A stretch of 64,000 bases of DNA from Nocardioides sp. Its GTDB lineage: Bacteria > Actinomycetota > Actinomycetes > Propionibacteriales > Nocardioidaceae. The translations under genes and the position numbers were made by a program. Positions 51,806-64,000 of the stretch are shown here, in pieces (positions within the stretch are counted from its first letter, which is position 1; each line of letters opens with the position of its first letter). The notes under the pieces are model-generated. The model saw only the letters and a program-made list of their open reading frames with translations, had not been told where the DNA came from and did no database searches. The stretch covers positions 62,001-126,000 of the forward strand of contig NZ_SSXI01000060.1 of the NCBI RefSeq assembly GCF_004803405.1, in the 5' to 3' direction.

Positions 51806-53020
51806 ATGGCTGACAACAGAGTCGTCGTCTACGCAGGACCTGGACAGGTCGCGATCGAGAACATCGAGTTTCCCAAGCTGGAGATCCCGCTTGAGGTGGC
51901 CCAGGGTCTCGGCATCAAGCAGGCCGCCCCGCACGCCGTGATTCTCAAGCTGGTCACGACCAACATCTGCGGCAGTGACCAGCACATGGTCCGCGGCCGT
52001 ACGACCGCACCCGTGGGTCAGTCCCTCGGCCACGAGATCACCGGCGAGATCGTCGAGATCGGCGACGACGTCCTCTTCCACAAGGTCGGCGACATCTGCT
52101 CGGTGCCGTTCAACATCGCCTGTGGTCGCTGCCGGATGTGCAACGAGGGCAAGACCGGCATCTGCCTCAACGTGAACCCGGCCCGCGCCGGCGCCGCCTA
52201 CGGCTACGTCGACATGGGTGGCTGGGTCGGCGGCCAGGCAGAGTACGTGATGATCCCGTTCGCCGACTTCAACCTGCTGAAGTTCCCGGACCGTGACGCG
52301 GCGCTCGAGAAGATCCTCGACCTCACGATGCTGTCGGACATCTTCCCGACCGGCTACCACGGCGCCTACACCGCCGGCGTCACCACCGGCTCCACGGTGT
52401 ACGTCGCCGGTGCCGGCCCGGTGGGCCTCGCCGCGGCGTACTCGGCGCAGCTGCTGGGTGCCTCGACCGTCATCGTCGGCGACATGAACGCCGACCGTCT
52501 GGCCCAGGCCGCCAGCTTCGGCTGCGAGGTCGCGGACCTGTCGAAGGGTGACTCGCTGGTCGACATCGTCGCCGACATCCTCGGCGAGCCCGAGGTCGAC
52601 GCTGCCGTCGACGCCGTCGGCTTCGAGGCGCGCGGCCACGGCAAGGACGCCGCCGAGGCGCCGGCCACGGTGCTCAACGACATCATGAACGTGTCGCGTG
52701 CCGGTGCCTCGCTCGGCATCCCCGGCCTCTACGTGACCGGCGACCCAGGTGCGGTGGACGACGCCGCGAAGGTGGGCCAGATCGGTGTGCGGCTGGGCCT
52801 CGGCTGGGCCAAGTCCCACACCTTCGTCACCGGCCAGTGCCCGGTGAAGCAGTACAACCGCCAGCTGATGAACCTGATCCTGGCCGACAAGGCGCACATC
52901 GCGAAGGCCGTCAACGCCACCACGATCAGCCTCGACGACGCCGCGCAGGGTTACGCCGCGTTCGACAAGGGCGCCGCCCAGAAGTTCGTCATCGACCCGC
53001 ACGGCATGGTCCGGGCCTGA
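51806..53020 (+). CDS. fdhA: Zn-dependent formaldehyde dehydrogenase (glutathione-independent type)
   Basis: A 404-aa medium-chain dehydrogenase of the PFDH (Pseudomonas putida type) group, with tightly bound NAD. The catalytic zinc site is TTNICGSDQHMVRGRTTAPV and LGHEITGEIVEIGDDVLFHK, the structural zinc loop is IACGRCRMCNEGKTGIC, and the Rossmann motif is VYVAGAGPVGLAAAYSAQLL. It should oxidise formaldehyde released by demethylation to formate, without glutathione. The ATG follows ACGGAGTCACCCC. It lies 47 bp after the reductase gene, inside the operon. Confidence 0.85.
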   Translation: MADNRVVVYAGPGQVAIENIEFPKLEIPLEVAQGLGIKQAAPHAVILKLVTTNICGSDQHMVRGRTTAPVGQSLGHEITGEIVEIGDDVLFHKVGDICSVPFNIACGRCRMCNEGKTGICLNVNPARAGAAYGYVDMGGWVGGQAEYVMIPFADFNLLKFPDRDAALEKILDLTMLSDIFPTGYHGAYTAGVTTGSTVYVAGAGPVGLAAAYSAQLLGASTVIVGDMNADRLAQAASFGCEVADLSKGDSLVDIVADILGEPEVDAAVDAVGFEARGHGKDAAEAPATVLNDIMNVSRAGASLGIPGLYVTGDPGAVDDAAKVGQIGVRLGLGWAKSHTFVTGQCPVKQYNRQLMNLILADKAHIAKAVNATTISLDDAAQGYAAFDKGAAQKFVIDPHGMVRA

Positions 53021-53035
53021 CCCATGGGAGATCTC

Positions 53036-54355
53036 ATGTCTTCGGACTCCGTCCTCGACCGCACCCTCGCCGACTTCGATCCCGAGGTCGCCGAGCAGAT
53101 CGAGCGTGAGCTGGTCCGTCAGCAGAGCACCCTGGAGATGATCGCGTCGGAGAACTTCGCTCCGACCGCGGTGATGCAGGCCCAGGGCTCGGTGCTCACC
53201 AACAAGTACGCCGAGGGCTACCCGGGTCGGCGCTACTACGGTGGCTGCGAGCACGTCGACGTCATCGAGCAGCTCGCAATCGACCGGATCAAGGCGCTCT
53301 TCGGTGCCGAGGCCGCCAACGTGCAGCCGCACTCCGGTGCCCAGGCCAACGCCGCGGCGATGTTCGCCCTGCTCGACCCGGGCGACACGATCCTCGGCCT
53401 GGACCTGGCCCACGGTGGCCACCTGACCCACGGCATGCGGATCAACTTCTCCGGCAAGCTCTACAACGTCGTGGCGTACCAGGTCTCGCCGGACGACTTC
53501 CGGATCGACATGGCCGAGGTCGAGCGCCTCGCCGTCGAGCACAAGCCGAAGCTGATCGTGGCCGGCTGGTCGGCCTACCCGCGCCAGTTGGACTTCGCCG
53601 AGTTCCGCCGGATCGCGGACAAGGTCGGCGCGTACCTGATGGTCGACATGGCCCACTTCGCTGGGCTGGTCGCGACCGGGCTGCACCCGAGCCCCGTGCC
53701 GTACGCCGACGTGGTCACCACCACGACCCACAAGACGCTCGGCGGTCCCCGTGGCGGCGTGATCCTGAGCAAGGAGTCGCTGGCGAAGAAGATCAACTCC
53801 GCCGTCTTCCCGGGACAGCAGGGCGGCCCGCTGGAGCACGTGATCGCGGCCAAGGCCGTGGCCTTCAAAATGGCGGCCGAGCCGGCGTTCAAGGAGCGGC
53901 AGGAGCGGACCCTCGAGGGCGCGCAGATCATCGCGGGCCGGCTGACACAGCACGACGTCACCGCGGCCAGGATCACCGTCCTCTCCGGGGGCACCGACGT
54001 GCACCTGGTCCTGGTGGACCTGCGTGACGCCGAGATCAACGGCCAGGAGGCCGAGGACCGGCTGCACGCCGTCGGCATCACGGTCAACCGCAACGCGGTG
54101 CCGTTCGACCCGCGCCCGCCGATGGTATCCTCCGGTGTCCGCATCGGCACGCCCGCGCTGGCCACCCGGGGCTTCGACGCCGAGGCCTTCTCCGAGGTCG
54201 CCGACGTGATCGCCGAGACCCTCGCCGGCTCCGCCGAGGAGGGGCAGCTCCAGAAGCTCCGTGCCCGGGTCGAGGCCCTGGCGGAGCGGTTCCCGCTGTA
54301 CCCCGACGCCAACACGGCCCCCGGCATCGGTGCTGCTTCGGGGACGGTGGCCTGA
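53036..54355 (+). CDS. glyA: Serine hydroxymethyltransferase
   Basis: A 439-aa PLP enzyme that joins glycine and 5,10-methylene-THF to form serine. ETLxxIASENF appears as [20 protein letters not shown], then [20 protein letters not shown], and the PLP lysine is in [20 protein letters not shown]. The ATG at 53036 is preferred because GGGAG lies just upstream; an ATG at 53024 adds four residues. In this operon it uses the glycine and methylene-THF made by sarcosine oxidase, which marks it as a catabolic paralogue and not necessarily the housekeeping copy. Confidence 0.9.
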   Translation: MSSDSVLDRTLADFDPEVAEQIERELVRQQSTLEMIASENFAPTAVMQAQGSVLTNKYAEGYPGRRYYGGCEHVDVIEQLAIDRIKALFGAEAANVQPHSGAQANAAAMFALLDPGDTILGLDLAHGGHLTHGMRINFSGKLYNVVAYQVSPDDFRIDMAEVERLAVEHKPKLIVAGWSAYPRQLDFAEFRRIADKVGAYLMVDMAHFAGLVATGLHPSPVPYADVVTTTTHKTLGGPRGGVILSKESLAKKINSAVFPGQQGGPLEHVIAAKAVAFKMAAEPAFKERQERTLEGAQIIAGRLTQHDVTAARITVLSGGTDVHLVLVDLRDAEINGQEAEDRLHAVGITVNRNAVPFDPRPPMVSSGVRIGTPALATRGFDAEAFSEVADVIAETLAGSAEEGQLQKLRARVEALAERFPLYPDANTAPGIGAASGTVA

Positions 54356-54356
54356 G

Positions 54357-55577
54357 ATGGGCAACCCGTTCCCGGGTGAGCACCCCGAGTGGCTCTGGCG
54401 CGATCCCGACCCGAAGTCGTCGTACGACGCGATCGTGATCGGCGGTGGCGGCCACGGCCTGGCCACGGCGTACTACCTCGCCAAGAACCACGGCATGACC
54501 AACATCGCCATCCTGGAGAAGGGGTGGCTGGCCGGCGGCAACATGGCCCGCAACACCACGATCATCCGGTCGAACTACCTCTGGGACGAGTCGGCGGCGA
54601 TCTACGAGCACGCGCTGAAACTGTGGGAGGAGCTCCCGGAGGAGCTCGACTACGACTTCCTCTTCAGCCAGCGCGGCGTGCTCAACCTCGCGCACTCGCT
54701 GCAGGACGTCCGTGACTCCGTACGCCGGGTCGAGGCCAACCGCCTCAACGGGGTGGACGCCGAGTTCCTGACGCCCGAGGAGGTGCAGAAGGTCTGCCCG
54801 ATCGTCAACATCTCCGAGGACGTGCGCTACCCGGTCCTGGGTGCGACCTTCCAGCCGCGCGCCGGCATCGCCAAGCACGACCACGTGGCGTGGGCGTTCG
54901 CCCGGGCCTGCGACGCGATGGGTGTCGACATCATCCAGAACTGCGAGGTCACCGGCTTCGTCAGGGACGGCAACCGGGTCACCGGCGTCGAGACCACCCG
55001 CGGCCGGATCCTCTCCGACACCGTCGGCATGGTCGCGGCGGGCCACTCCAGCGTGCTGGCCGAGAAGGCCGGCTTCCGGCTCCCGGTGCAGTCGCACCCG
55101 CTGCAGGCGCTGGTCTCCGAGCTCTACGAGCCGGTCCACCCGACCGTCGTGATGTCCAACTACGTCCATGTCTACGTCTCGCAGGCGCACAAGGGCGAGC
55201 TGGTCATGGGCGCCGGTGTCGACCAGTACAACGGCTACGGCCAGCGCGGCTCGTTCCACGTGATCGAGCACCAGATGGCCGCGGCGCTGGAGCTCTTCCC
55301 GATCTTCGGCCGGGCACACCTGCTGCGCACCTGGGGCGGCATCGTCGACGTCTGCCCGGACGCGTCGCCGATCATCGGCGCGACTCCGGTCGACGGCCTC
55401 TATGTCAACGCCGGCTGGGGCACGGGTGGCTTCAAGGCCACCCCCGCCGCCGGCTGGGCGATGGCCCACACCATGGCCACCGGTGAGCCGCACGAGCTCA
55501 ACCAGCCGTTCGGCCTGGAGCGCTTCACCACCGGCCACCTCATCGACGAGCACGGCGCCGCCGGCGTCGCCCACTGA
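54357..55577 (+). CDS. soxB: Sarcosine oxidase beta subunit
   Basis: A 406-aa FAD subunit. The Rossmann start is [20 protein letters not shown], followed by [35 protein letters not shown]-type substrate strands, and the closing FAD motif region [20 protein letters not shown]. In the heterotetramer this subunit binds noncovalent FAD and covalent FMN (shared with alpha) and oxidises sarcosine to glycine. The ATG begins one base after the glyA stop (TGAGATG). It is followed by the delta, alpha and gamma genes in the usual order. Confidence 0.92.
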   Translation: MGNPFPGEHPEWLWRDPDPKSSYDAIVIGGGGHGLATAYYLAKNHGMTNIAILEKGWLAGGNMARNTTIIRSNYLWDESAAIYEHALKLWEELPEELDYDFLFSQRGVLNLAHSLQDVRDSVRRVEANRLNGVDAEFLTPEEVQKVCPIVNISEDVRYPVLGATFQPRAGIAKHDHVAWAFARACDAMGVDIIQNCEVTGFVRDGNRVTGVETTRGRILSDTVGMVAAGHSSVLAEKAGFRLPVQSHPLQALVSELYEPVHPTVVMSNYVHVYVSQAHKGELVMGAGVDQYNGYGQRGSFHVIEHQMAAALELFPIFGRAHLLRTWGGIVDVCPDASPIIGATPVDGLYVNAGWGTGGFKATPAAGWAMAHTMATGEPHELNQPFGLERFTTGHLIDEHGAAGVAH

Positions 55578-55606
55578 TCCCCAGACCTAGCGAAAGAGCA
55601 CCTGTC

Positions 55607-55921
55607 ATGCTGCAGATCGAGTGCCCGTGGTGCGGACTGCGGGACGAGACCGAGTACAAGTACGGCGGTCAGGCGCACGTGGCCTACCCCGAGGACCCGA
55701 GCGCGCTGAGCGACGAGGAGTGGGCCGAGTACCTCTTCTTCCGCGACAACCCGAAGGGCCCCTTCGCCGAGCGGTGGGTGCACACCGGCGGCTGCCGCAA
55801 GTGGTTCAACGCCGTCCGCGACACCCGGACGTACGAGTTCCTCGCGGTCTACGCGAACAACGAGCCCCGGCCCGACATCAGCAGCCTGACCGGCGCCGAC
55901 ACCGCAGGAGCAACGGCATGA
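55607..55921 (+). CDS. soxD: Sarcosine oxidase delta subunit
   Basis: A 104-aa subunit: [20 protein letters not shown] supplies a Cys pair, and [20 protein letters not shown] supplies the His and third Cys of the zinc site known in Sox[21 protein letters not shown] is the conserved core. It caps the heterotetramer without catalysis. An AAAGAGC site lies upstream. Its stop overlaps the soxA start (ATGA). Confidence 0.93.
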   Translation: MLQIECPWCGLRDETEYKYGGQAHVAYPEDPSALSDEEWAEYLFFRDNPKGPFAERWVHTGGCRKWFNAVRDTRTYEFLAVYANNEPRPDISSLTGADTAGATA

Positions 55922-58806
55922 GCACCCAGTCCCACCGCCTGCCCACGGGCGGCCGCATCGACCGTGACACGGTGCTGACCTTCACCGTCGACGGCGAGCA
56001 GCTCACCGGCCACCCGGGCGACACCATCGCCTCGGCCCTGATCGCCAACGGCCGGGTCCGGGTCGGCGACTCGATCTACCTCGACCGCCCTCGCGGCATC
56101 CTCGCGGCCGGCGGCGAGGAGCCGAACGCGCTGGTCCAGATCCTCGGCGAGCACTCCGAGCCGTCGGTCACCGCGACCGTCCGCTCGCTCACCGACGGGC
56201 TCCGGGCGCGGACCCTCTCCGGCCTCGGCGTCCTCGACCCCGAGCCCGACACCGCGACGTACGACAAGGTCTTCGTCCACACCGACGTCCTGGTGATCGG
56301 CGCCGGCCCCTCGGGACTCGCTGCCGCCGTCGCCGCGGCGCGCTCCGGCGCCCGCGTGATCCTCATGGACGAGCAGGCCGAGCTCGGCGGCTCACTGCTG
56401 TCGGCGCGCGCCGAGACGATCGATGGCAAGCCGGCGATCGAGTGGGTCGCCGACGCCGCCGCGACGCTCGCCGCCGCGGAGGAGGTCACCGTCCTCACCC
56501 GCACGGCCGCCTTCGGGTCGTACGACGACAACTACGTGCTCGCCGTCGAGGACCGGGCCGGCGGCTCGGCCGCTCCGCAGCCCAACGGCGTCTCCCGCCA
56601 GCGGGTCTGGCACGTCCGTGCCGGCCAGGTCGTCCTCGCCAACGGCGCCTACGAGCGCCCGCTGGTCTTCGCCGGCAACGACGTCCCCGGCGTCATGCTC
56701 GCCGGTGCCGTCCGCACCTACCTCAACCGGTACGCCGTGACCCCGGGCCGCCGGTACGTCGTCGCCACCACCAACGACAGCGCCTACGACGCGGTCGAGG
56801 ACATCCTCGCCGCGGGCCTCGAGGTCGCCGCCGTGCTCGACGCCCGGAGCAACCTGTCGGCCCGGGCGACCGAGGCCGCCGCGGCCGGAGTTCGGGTGCT
56901 CTCCGGCACCACCGTCGAGCGGGCCGAGGGCGACGCCGCCACGGCCCGTCTCGTGCGGGTCCACGCCGCGACGGTCGGCGACGGTGACACGGTCACGCCG
57001 CTCGAGACCATCGAGGCGGACGTGCTGGCGGTCTCCGGTGGCTGGAGCCCGCTGGTGCACCTGCACACGCAGCGCCAGGGCACCACGACGTACGACGCGT
57101 CGCTGGCCGCCTTCGTGCCGGACAGCAGGGTCAAGAACCAGACGGTCGTCGGTGCCAACAACGGGACCTTCCTCCTCGGCGAGGCCCTCGCTGAGGGCAC
57201 GGCGGCCGGTGCTGCCGCGGCGACCACAGCCGGTTTCCCGGTCGAGGCCACCCCGCCTGCTGCCGCGGGCACGGCCACCGAGGTCGGCGATGTCCGCGCA
57301 CTATGGCTGGTGCCCGCGTCGGCCGGTGAGCCGGGCGACTGGGACGAGCACTTCGTCGACCTGCACCGTGACCAGACCGTGGCCGACGTGTGGCGGGCAA
57401 CCGGCGCGGGCATGCGGAGCGTCGAGCACGTGAAGCGCTACACCTCGATCGGCACCGGCCAGGACCAGGGCAAGACCTCGGGCGTGAACGCCGGTGGCGT
57501 CATCGCCGCGGCGCTCGGCCTCGAGGTCGCCGAGGTCGGTTTCAGCAACCACCGCGCGCCGTACACGCCGGTGCTCTTCTCGGCCCTGGCCGGACGTGAG
57601 CGCGGCGAGCTCTTCGACCCCAAGCGGATCACGCCGATCCACGGCTGGCACATCGAGCACGGCGCCGAGTTCGAGATCGTCGGGCAGTGGCTGCGTCCGT
57701 GGTTCTTCCCGGTCGACGGTGAGGACATCGACGCCGCCGTGGAGCGTGAGTGCCGGGCGGTGCGCACCAGCGTCGGGATGATGGACGCCTCGACGCTCGG
57801 CAAGATCGAGATCAAGGGCGCCGACGCCGGTGAGTTCCTCAACCGGATCTACACCAACGCCTACAAGAAGCTGCCGATCGGCTCGGCCCGCTACGGCGTC
57901 ATGTGCAAGCCCGACGGGATGATGTTCGACGACGGCGTGACGCTGCGCCTGTCCGAGGACACCTACTACATGCACACCACGACCGGTGGCGCCGCCGGCG
58001 TCCTCGACTGGCTGGAGGAGTGGCTCCAGACCGAGTGGCCCGAGCTCGACGTGCTCTGCACCTCGGTGACCGAGCAGTGGTCCACCGTGGCCGTCGTCGG
58101 CCCGAAGTCGCGTGAGGTCGTCGCCCGGGTCGCACCGGATCTCGACGTCTCCAACGAGGCGTTCGGCTTCATGACCTTCCGGGAGACGACCCTGGCGTCG
58201 GGCATCCCGGCGCGGGTCTGCCGGATCTCGTTCTCCGGCGAGCTTGCCTTCGAGATCAACGTGGCCGGCTGGTACGGCCGCCAGGTCTGGGAGGACGTGT
58301 ACGCCGCGGGCGCCGACTTCGACATCACGCCGTACGGCACGGAGACGATGCACGTGCTCCGCGCCGAGAAGGGCTACCCGATCGTCGGGCAGGACACCGA
58401 CGGCACGGTGACCCCGCAGGACGCGGGCATGGAGTGGATCGTCTCCAAGACGAAGGACTTCGTCGGCAAGCGCTCCTACACCCGCGAGGACAACGTCCGC
58501 GCGGACCGCAAGCACATGGTGGGCCTGCTGCCCGTCGACCGCACCACCCGGCTGCCCGAGGGCAGCCAGGTGATCGAGGCGGGCACCGACCTGGCGACCG
58601 CGCCCCGACCGGTGCCGATGCTGGGCCACGTGACCTCGAGCTACGACTCGGTGGCGCTGGAGCGGCCCTTCGCGCTCGCCCTCATCAAGGGCGGCCGCGA
58701 GCGCATCGGCGACGTGCTCCTGGCGCCCGTCGGCGACCGCCTGATCGAGGTCGAGGTGACCTCGCCCGTTCTCTACGACCCCGAAGGGACCAAGCGAGAT
58801 GGCTGA
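55918..58806 (+). CDS. soxA: Sarcosine oxidase alpha subunit
   Basis: A 962-aa subunit. An N-terminal ferredoxin-like part ([20 protein letters not shown]) is followed by an NAD-binding domain with [20 protein letters not shown]. The C-terminal THF-binding GcvT domain begins near residue 570 ([40 protein letters not shown]). NAD is bound but not turned over in known enzymes. The methyl group leaves as 5,10-methylene-THF at the GcvT part. It overlaps soxG at its 3' end by 8 bp. Confidence 0.93.
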   Translation: MSTQSHRLPTGGRIDRDTVLTFTVDGEQLTGHPGDTIASALIANGRVRVGDSIYLDRPRGILAAGGEEPNALVQILGEHSEPSVTATVRSLTDGLRARTLSGLGVLDPEPDTATYDKVFVHTDVLVIGAGPSGLAAAVAAARSGARVILMDEQAELGGSLLSARAETIDGKPAIEWVADAAATLAAAEEVTVLTRTAAFGSYDDNYVLAVEDRAGGSAAPQPNGVSRQRVWHVRAGQVVLANGAYERPLVFAGNDVPGVMLAGAVRTYLNRYAVTPGRRYVVATTNDSAYDAVEDILAAGLEVAAVLDARSNLSARATEAAAAGVRVLSGTTVERAEGDAATARLVRVHAATVGDGDTVTPLETIEADVLAVSGGWSPLVHLHTQRQGTTTYDASLAAFVPDSRVKNQTVVGANNGTFLLGEALAEGTAAGAAAATTAGFPVEATPPAAAGTATEVGDVRALWLVPASAGEPGDWDEHFVDLHRDQTVADVWRATGAGMRSVEHVKRYTSIGTGQDQGKTSGVNAGGVIAAALGLEVAEVGFSNHRAPYTPVLFSALAGRERGELFDPKRITPIHGWHIEHGAEFEIVGQWLRPWFFPVDGEDIDAAVERECRAVRTSVGMMDASTLGKIEIKGADAGEFLNRIYTNAYKKLPIGSARYGVMCKPDGMMFDDGVTLRLSEDTYYMHTTTGGAAGVLDWLEEWLQTEWPELDVLCTSVTEQWSTVAVVGPKSREVVARVAPDLDVSNEAFGFMTFRETTLASGIPARVCRISFSGELAFEINVAGWYGRQVWEDVYAAGADFDITPYGTETMHVLRAEKGYPIVGQDTDGTVTPQDAGMEWIVSKTKDFVGKRSYTREDNVRADRKHMVGLLPVDRTTRLPEGSQVIEAGTDLATAPRPVPMLGHVTSSYDSVALERPFALALIKGGRERIGDVLLAPVGDRLIEVEVTSPVLYDPEGTKRDG

Positions 58807-59424
58807 CCTCAGCACCCTGCAGGAGCTGCGCCGCAGCCCGCTGCACGACATGGCCACCGAGATCCGCGACGGAGGCGTCACGGGAGACCGGGCGGTCCAG
58901 CTGGTCGAGCAGCCCTTCGTCACCATGGTGAGCGTCCGGATCGACCCGGACTCCACCGGTTCCCGTGGCATCGACGAGGCCCTCGGGGCGCCCCTGCCCC
59001 GGCGGGTCGGCGAGACCAGCCAGGCCGGCGGGCACACCGCGCTCTGGCTGGGCCCGGACGAGTGGCTCGTCGTCTCGGAGTCCGACGCGGAGTCCCTGGT
59101 GGAGCAGCTGCGCACGGCCGCCGGTGACACGCCGGCGCAGGTCGTCGACCTCTCGGCCAACCGCACGGTCATCGAGCTCACCGGTCCCGGCGCGCGCGGC
59201 GTGCTCGAGAAGGGCTGCCCGGCCGACCTGCACCCCCGGTCGTTCCCGGACGGCACGGCGATCATGACCAGCCTGGCGCGAGTCCCCGTGCTGCTGTGGA
59301 AGGTCGACGCCGACCACTTCCGGGTCCTGCCCCGTGCCTCCCTCGCCCAGTACGTCGCGGCGTGGCTGCTCGACGCCGTACGGGAGTTCGCCCCGGCGAG
59401 CCCGTCGGCGCAGGCAGGAGCCTG

Positions 59425-59425
<1 letters not shown>
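58799..59425 (+). CDS. soxG: Sarcosine oxidase gamma subunit
   Basis: A 208-aa subunit. It starts [20 protein letters not shown] and carries the GcvT-like strands [20 protein letters not shown] and [20 protein letters not shown], then [20 protein letters not shown]. It completes the heterotetramer next to the alpha subunit. AAGGGACC lies upstream, inside the soxA gene. The stop overlaps the next start by one base (TGATG). Confidence 0.9.
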
Positions 59426-60798
<1,373 letters not shown>

Positions 60799-60816
60799 GC
60801 TGACCGCGATCCCGGA

Positions 60817-60844
60817 CCCGACTGAGCGGCGCCGCTCAGTCGGG
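60817..60844 (+). terminator. Terminator of the one-carbon operon
   Basis: A perfect 28-bp palindrome, CCCGACTGAGCGGC followed by its complement, 18 bp after the sdaA stop. TACTTT follows it. It is the only strong hairpin seen in the 14 kb since 46700. Confidence 0.75.
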
Positions 60845-61030
60845 TACTTTCGCGGGTCCAGACGCGTCGTGGCAGGTGCAGCACTTCCTCCGCCGAAGGC
60901 CCGACCTGGCGACGGGCGAGATCAGGGTCCGCTAGGGAGGGACCCGCTCCCGATCCTCTGCGACATCCCGCAGGGGAGGGCAGCGCAGATCAGGGAGGGC
61001 GGGCCGTCGCGGGAGCCGCGGCGACCAGTG

Positions 61031-61660
61031 TCAGTGGCCGCGAGCGATCCAGGCCTGGAGGTCGCCGCGCTCGGCGCCGATCGAGGTGTCGTCGCCGTGG
61101 CCGGTGTGGACGACCGTCTCGGCGGGGAGGCTCAGGAGCTTCGCGCTGATCGAGTCGATGATCGTCGGGAAGTCGCTGAAGGATCGGCCGGTGGCGCCAG
61201 GGCCGCCGTGGAAGAGGGTGTCGCCGGTGAAGACGACGCCCAGCTCGGCGCTGTGGAAGCAGCAGGCGCCCGGGGCGTGGCCCGGGGTGTGCAGCGTGCG
61301 CAGGATGACGTCGCCGACCCGGAACTCGTCACCGCCGGCGAGCTCGCGGTCGGGGCCCTCGGCGTACACCTGGTCCCAGAGGTCGCGGTCGTCCGGGTGG
61401 AGGTACGCCGCGGCGCCGGTCGCCGCGCGCAGGGCGTCGACGGCGCTGATGTGGTCGTCGTGGGCGTGGGTGAGAAGGATCGCCTTCACCGTGCGGCCCG
61501 CGATGGCCTCGACGATCGGGGCGGCGTCGTGCGCGGCGTCGATCACGACGCACTCGGCGTCGTCGCCGACCACCCAGACGTTGTTGTCGACCTCCCAGGT
61601 GCCGCCGTCGAGGCTGAACGTGCCCGACGTGACCACCCGGTCGACGCGCACGGTGCTCAC
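61031..61660 (-). CDS. MBL-fold hydrolase, candidate S-formylmycothiol hydrolase
   Basis: A 209-aa glyoxalase-II-like metallo-hydrolase. The metal ligands are [20 protein letters not shown] (THAHDDH), [40 protein letters not shown] and [11 protein letters not shown]. It starts at a GTG that overlaps the mscR stop (GTGA). Genes in this place next to S-(hydroxymethyl)mycothiol dehydrogenase are thought to hydrolyse the S-formylmycothiol product to formate and mycothiol; this is supported by position only. A GGCGGG-type site is not clear. Confidence 0.8.
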   Translation of the reverse strand: MSTVRVDRVVTSGTFSLDGGTWEVDNNVWVVGDDAECVVIDAAHDAAPIVEAIAGRTVKAILLTHAHDDHISAVDALRAATGAAAYLHPDDRDLWDQVYAEGPDRELAGGDEFRVGDVILRTLHTPGHAPGACCFHSAELGVVFTGDTLFHGGPGATGRSFSDFPTIIDSISAKLLSLPAETVVHTGHGDDTSIGAERGDLQAWIARGH

Positions 61661-62742
61661 AGCTCGACCACCGAGCGCAGGACCTCGCCGCGGTGCATCT
61701 TCTCGAAGGACTTCTCGACGTCGTCCAGCGAGATCGTCTCGGTGATGAAGTCGTTGAGCGGGAAGCGGCCCTGCTGCGCCAGGTCGACCAGCATCGGGAA
61801 GTCTCGGGACGGCAGGCAGTCGCCGTACCAGGACGACTTCAGGGCGCCGCCGCGACCGAAGACCTCGATGAGCGGGAGCGTGATCTCCTTGTCGGGCGTC
61901 GGTACGCCGACCAGGACGACCGTGCCCGCGAGGTCGCGGGCGTAGAAGGCCTGCTCATAGGTCTCGGGGCGGCCGACCGCGTCGACGACGACGTCGGCGC
62001 CGTTGCCGCCGGTGAGCTCGCGGATCGCCTCGACGGCGTCGGTCTCCTTCGAGTTCACGACGTGGGTGGCGCCGAAGCCCTTGGCCCACTCGAGCTTCCG
62101 GGCGTCCACGTCGACAGCGATGATCGTGGACGCGCCGGCGAGGGCGGCACCGGCGATCGCCGCGTTGCCGACGCCGCCGCAGCCGATGACCGCGATCGAG
62201 TCGCCGCGGCTGACGCCACCGGTGTTCACCGCGGCGCCGAAGCCAGCCATGACGCCGCAGCCGAGGAGGCCGGCGGCTGCGGCCGGTGCCTGCGGGTCGA
62301 CCTTCGTGCACTGGCCGGCGGCGACGAGCGTCTTCTCGATGAAGGCACCGATGCCGAGCGCAGGGGAGAGCTCCGTGCCGTCGGTCAGCGTCATCTTCTG
62401 CTTCGCGTTGTGCGTGTTGAAGCAGTACTGCGGCTTGCCCTTGGCGCAGGAGCGGCACTGGCCACAGACCGCACGCCAGTTGAGGACGACGAAGTCGCCG
62501 GGGGCCACCTCGGTGACGCCCTCGCCCACGGCCTCGACGACACCAGCCGCCTCGTGCCCGAGCAGGAACGGGAACTCGTCGTTGATGCCACCCTCGCGGT
62601 AGTGCAGATCGGTGTGGCAGACGCCGCAGGCCTGGATCTTCACCACGGCCTCGCCGGGGCCCGGGTCGGGGACGACGATCTCCACGACCTCGACCGGGGC
62701 GCCCTTGCTGCGGGCGATGACCCCCTTGACGGTGCTGGACAT
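61657..62742 (-). CDS. mscR: S-(hydroxymethyl)mycothiol dehydrogenase
   Basis: A 361-aa zinc alcohol dehydrogenase of class III. The catalytic zinc site is [20 protein letters not shown] and [20 protein letters not shown], the structural zinc cysteines are [20 protein letters not shown], and the Rossmann motif is [20 protein letters not shown]. It oxidises the mycothiol adduct of formaldehyde with NAD. The ATG has AGGAGAGCC upstream. It follows purU by 8 bp. Its presence implies a mycothiol-making actinomycete. Confidence 0.9.
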   Translation of the reverse strand: MSSTVKGVIARSKGAPVEVVEIVVPDPGPGEAVVKIQACGVCHTDLHYREGGINDEFPFLLGHEAAGVVEAVGEGVTEVAPGDFVVLNWRAVCGQCRSCAKGKPQYCFNTHNAKQKMTLTDGTELSPALGIGAFIEKTLVAAGQCTKVDPQAPAAAAGLLGCGVMAGFGAAVNTGGVSRGDSIAVIGCGGVGNAAIAGAALAGASTIIAVDVDARKLEWAKGFGATHVVNSKETDAVEAIRELTGGNGADVVVDAVGRPETYEQAFYARDLAGTVVLVGVPTPDKEITLPLIEVFGRGGALKSSWYGDCLPSRDFPMLVDLAQQGRFPLNDFITETISLDDVEKSFEKMHRGEVLRSVVEL

Positions 62743-62750
62743 GGCTCTCC

Positions 62751-63620
62751 TCAGCGGAAGACGACGGTGCGGTTGCCGGTGCCGAGGAGCACCCGGTGCT
62801 CGCTGTGCCAGCGGATGGCGCGGGCGAGGACCTGGGCCTCGACGTCCCGGCCGGCGGCGGTCATGTCGGCCGGGTCGAGCGAATGGTCGACGCGCGCGAC
62901 GTCCTGCTCGATGATCGGGCCCTCGTCGAGGTCGGACGTGACGTAGTGCGCGGTCGCGCCGATCAGCTTCACGCCACGCGCGTGAGCCTGGTGGTAGGGC
63001 TTGGCGCCCTTGAAGCTGGGCAGGAACGAGTGGTGGATGTTGATCGCGCGACCCTCGAGCTTGCCGCAGAGCTCGTTGGAGAGCACCTGCATGTAGCGGG
63101 CGAGGACGACCAGGTCGACGTCGTACTCGTCGACGAGCCCGAGAAGGCGGGCCTCAGCCTCGGGCTTGGTCTCCGGGGTGACCGGAACGTGCACGAACGG
63201 GATGCCGTGCGACTCGGCCACGCCCTCGAAGTCGCGGTGGTTGGAGACGATCAGCGGGACCTCGATGTTGAGCGCGCCCGTGGTCGTGCGGAAGAGCAGG
63301 TCGTTCAGGCAGTGGCCGAACTTCGACACCATCAGCAGCGTGCGGGTCGGGGTGGCCATGTCGTGCAACTGCCACGCCATCGTGAACTGCGCCGCGACCG
63401 ACGTGAAGTCCTGGCGAAGCGCCTCGACCGTGGCGTCGTCCGCGCGGAACTGCACGCGCATGAAGAAGGTGTCGGTGAGCCGGTCGTCGAACTGCTGGCT
63501 GGCGCTGATGTTGCCGCCGTGCTCCATGACGAAGCGGCTGACCGCGAAGACGATGCCGGGCGTCTCCGGACATGTCAGCGTGAGGACGAACTCCTGCCCT
63601 GCTTCCGGACGAGGTGCCAT
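62751..63620 (-). CDS. purU: Formyltetrahydrofolate deformylase
   Basis: A 289-aa enzyme with an N-terminal ACT domain ([20 protein letters not shown], residues 8-85) and a formyltransferase-fold domain. The catalytic N-H-D triad lies in [20 protein letters not shown] and in [20 protein letters not shown]. It releases formate from 10-formyl-THF and returns free THF, as needed when demethylation loads folate with C1 units. The ATG at 63620 has AAAGGAG 8 nt upstream. It leads the leftward operon with mscR and the MBL gene and has the shared TTGCGTATC element in its promoter. Confidence 0.93.
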   Translation of the reverse strand: MAPRPEAGQEFVLTLTCPETPGIVFAVSRFVMEHGGNISASQQFDDRLTDTFFMRVQFRADDATVEALRQDFTSVAAQFTMAWQLHDMATPTRTLLMVSKFGHCLNDLLFRTTTGALNIEVPLIVSNHRDFEGVAESHGIPFVHVPVTPETKPEAEARLLGLVDEYDVDLVVLARYMQVLSNELCGKLEGRAINIHHSFLPSFKGAKPYHQAHARGVKLIGATAHYVTSDLDEGPIIEQDVARVDHSLDPADMTAAGRDVEAQVLARAIRWHSEHRVLLGTGNRTVVFR

Positions 63621-63632
63621 CGAGCGTCTCCT

Positions 63633-63697
63633 TTGCGTAATGCACAACAGTTTGAGCGATACGCAACAGCCTGCCTTCCGACGTGGCGTCAGGTCAA
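63633..63697 (-). promoter_or_regulatory. Promoter and operator of purU
   Basis: On the minus strand TTGACC (63697-63692) is a possible -35. Downstream, from 63666 to 63633, a 34-bp element begins TTGCGTATC and ends ACGCAA, containing TTGTGCATTACGCAA at its right end. It matches the elements at 46716-46749 and 63820-63851. Confidence 0.6.
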
Positions 63698-63789
63698 GGG
63701 ATGGCGGCGGATTTTCATGACCCAGATCACCTTGTCATGTGTGCGGTGAGCGCCACCGCAAGGCCGACCGGGTGAATCGCGGCGGCCTC

Positions 63790-63851
63790 TTGACATGACC
63801 TGCGTCACCTCTCAAGATGTTGCGTATTGCGAGTTCAGTTGCGTCATGCAA
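63790..63851 (+). promoter_or_regulatory. Promoter and operator of folD
   Basis: TTGACA (63790-63795), 17 nt, CAAGAT (63813-63818). From 63820 to 63851 the element TTGCGTATT...TTGCGTCATGCAA follows. The stretch CTCTTGAC..nnCTGCGTCAC is nearly the same as in the promoter at 46687. Confidence 0.6.
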
Positions 63852-63922
63852 ACCACGACCCCGGTTCGACGACGCACTGTCCCGCCTCCTGACCCGCTCA
63901 GCCCTCCGGAAAGGCCACACCG

Positions 63923-64000
63923 GTGACCACCGCTACACGGATCGACGGACGCAAGGTCGCCGCCGGCATCAAGCACCAGCTGGCCGGGCGCGTCGCCGCG
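63923..64000 (+). CDS. folD: Bifunctional methylene-THF dehydrogenase/cyclohydrolase, N-terminal part
   Basis: The first 26 codons, cut by the window end. They read TATRIDGRKVAAGIKHQLAG, the usual start of FolD (IDGK.vA..Ik.~l). A GTG start with GGAAAGG 9 nt upstream. FolD would oxidise the methylene-THF made by the demethylases to formyl-THF, the substrate of PurU. The call rests on a short stretch plus the shared promoter element and neighbours. Confidence 0.6.
   Translation, partial: MTTATRIDGRKVAAGIKHQLAGRVAA

Overview
The window reads as high-GC chromosomal DNA from an actinomycete. GTG starts and 4-nt ATGA/GTGA stop/start overlaps are frequent, a mycothiol-dependent formaldehyde dehydrogenase is present, the glycogen genes are of actinobacterial type (GT4 GlgA opposite GlgC), and there is a large SARP/BTAD-AAA regulator. 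A Nocardioides-like member of the Nocardioidaceae is my best guess. That is inference: no rRNA or other taxonomic marker is present. I found no tRNA, rRNA, CRISPR array or intact insertion sequence.

Left third (about 1-31,000): an accessory region of small regulator/target modules, several with visible operators, mixed with decayed genes. A TetR gene with two NemR-like boxes faces a 48-codon flavoprotein remnant, a crotonase, a second crotonase fragment, a molybdopterin oxidoreductase and a frameshifted CBS gene. Next come a TetR/glyoxalase pair, an ArsR/SRPBCC pair, a DUF1059 protein, a WYL regulator facing an alpha/beta hydrolase, the tail of a VirB4-like conjugation ATPase, an EAL protein with an alanine-rich N-terminus, a broken subtilase, a flavin-reductase-like protein, a berberine-bridge-type oxidase, a 1106-aa SARP regulator and a MarR pair. 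A TetR-controlled block follows (alpha/beta hydrolase, amine oxidase, HD protein, small membrane and NTF2-like proteins). Last is a likely sulfane-sulfur cassette: ArsR-rhodanese regulator, membrane protein, 58-aa orphan, MBL-rhodanese-rhodanese protein and MFS carrier.

Middle (31,000-46,400): stress and housekeeping functions. These are an SDR-SRPBCC fusion beside an ECF sigma factor with a SnoaL tail, an NfeD/SPFH pair, a TauE-type exporter, a nitrilase-family amidohydrolase, a permease/SDR/FAD-oxidase operon, a MarR/isochorismatase pair, phosphoglucomutase, GlgA and GlgC.

Right third (46,700-64,000): a one-carbon catabolic locus. A ten-gene operon (46,766-60,798) encodes a dimethylglycine-oxidase-like protein, a Rieske glycine-betaine-type monooxygenase and its reductase, formaldehyde dehydrogenase, GlyA, sarcosine oxidase BDAG and serine dehydratase. 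It ends in a 28-bp palindrome. Facing it is purU - mscR - MBL hydrolase, and folD starts at the right edge. Together they would take glycine betaine through dimethylglycine, sarcosine and glycine to serine and pyruvate, and dispose of the released C1 units as formaldehyde/formate or methylene-THF. The three promoters of this locus share a TTGCGTATY...GCAA element, which suggests one regulator that is not encoded in the window.
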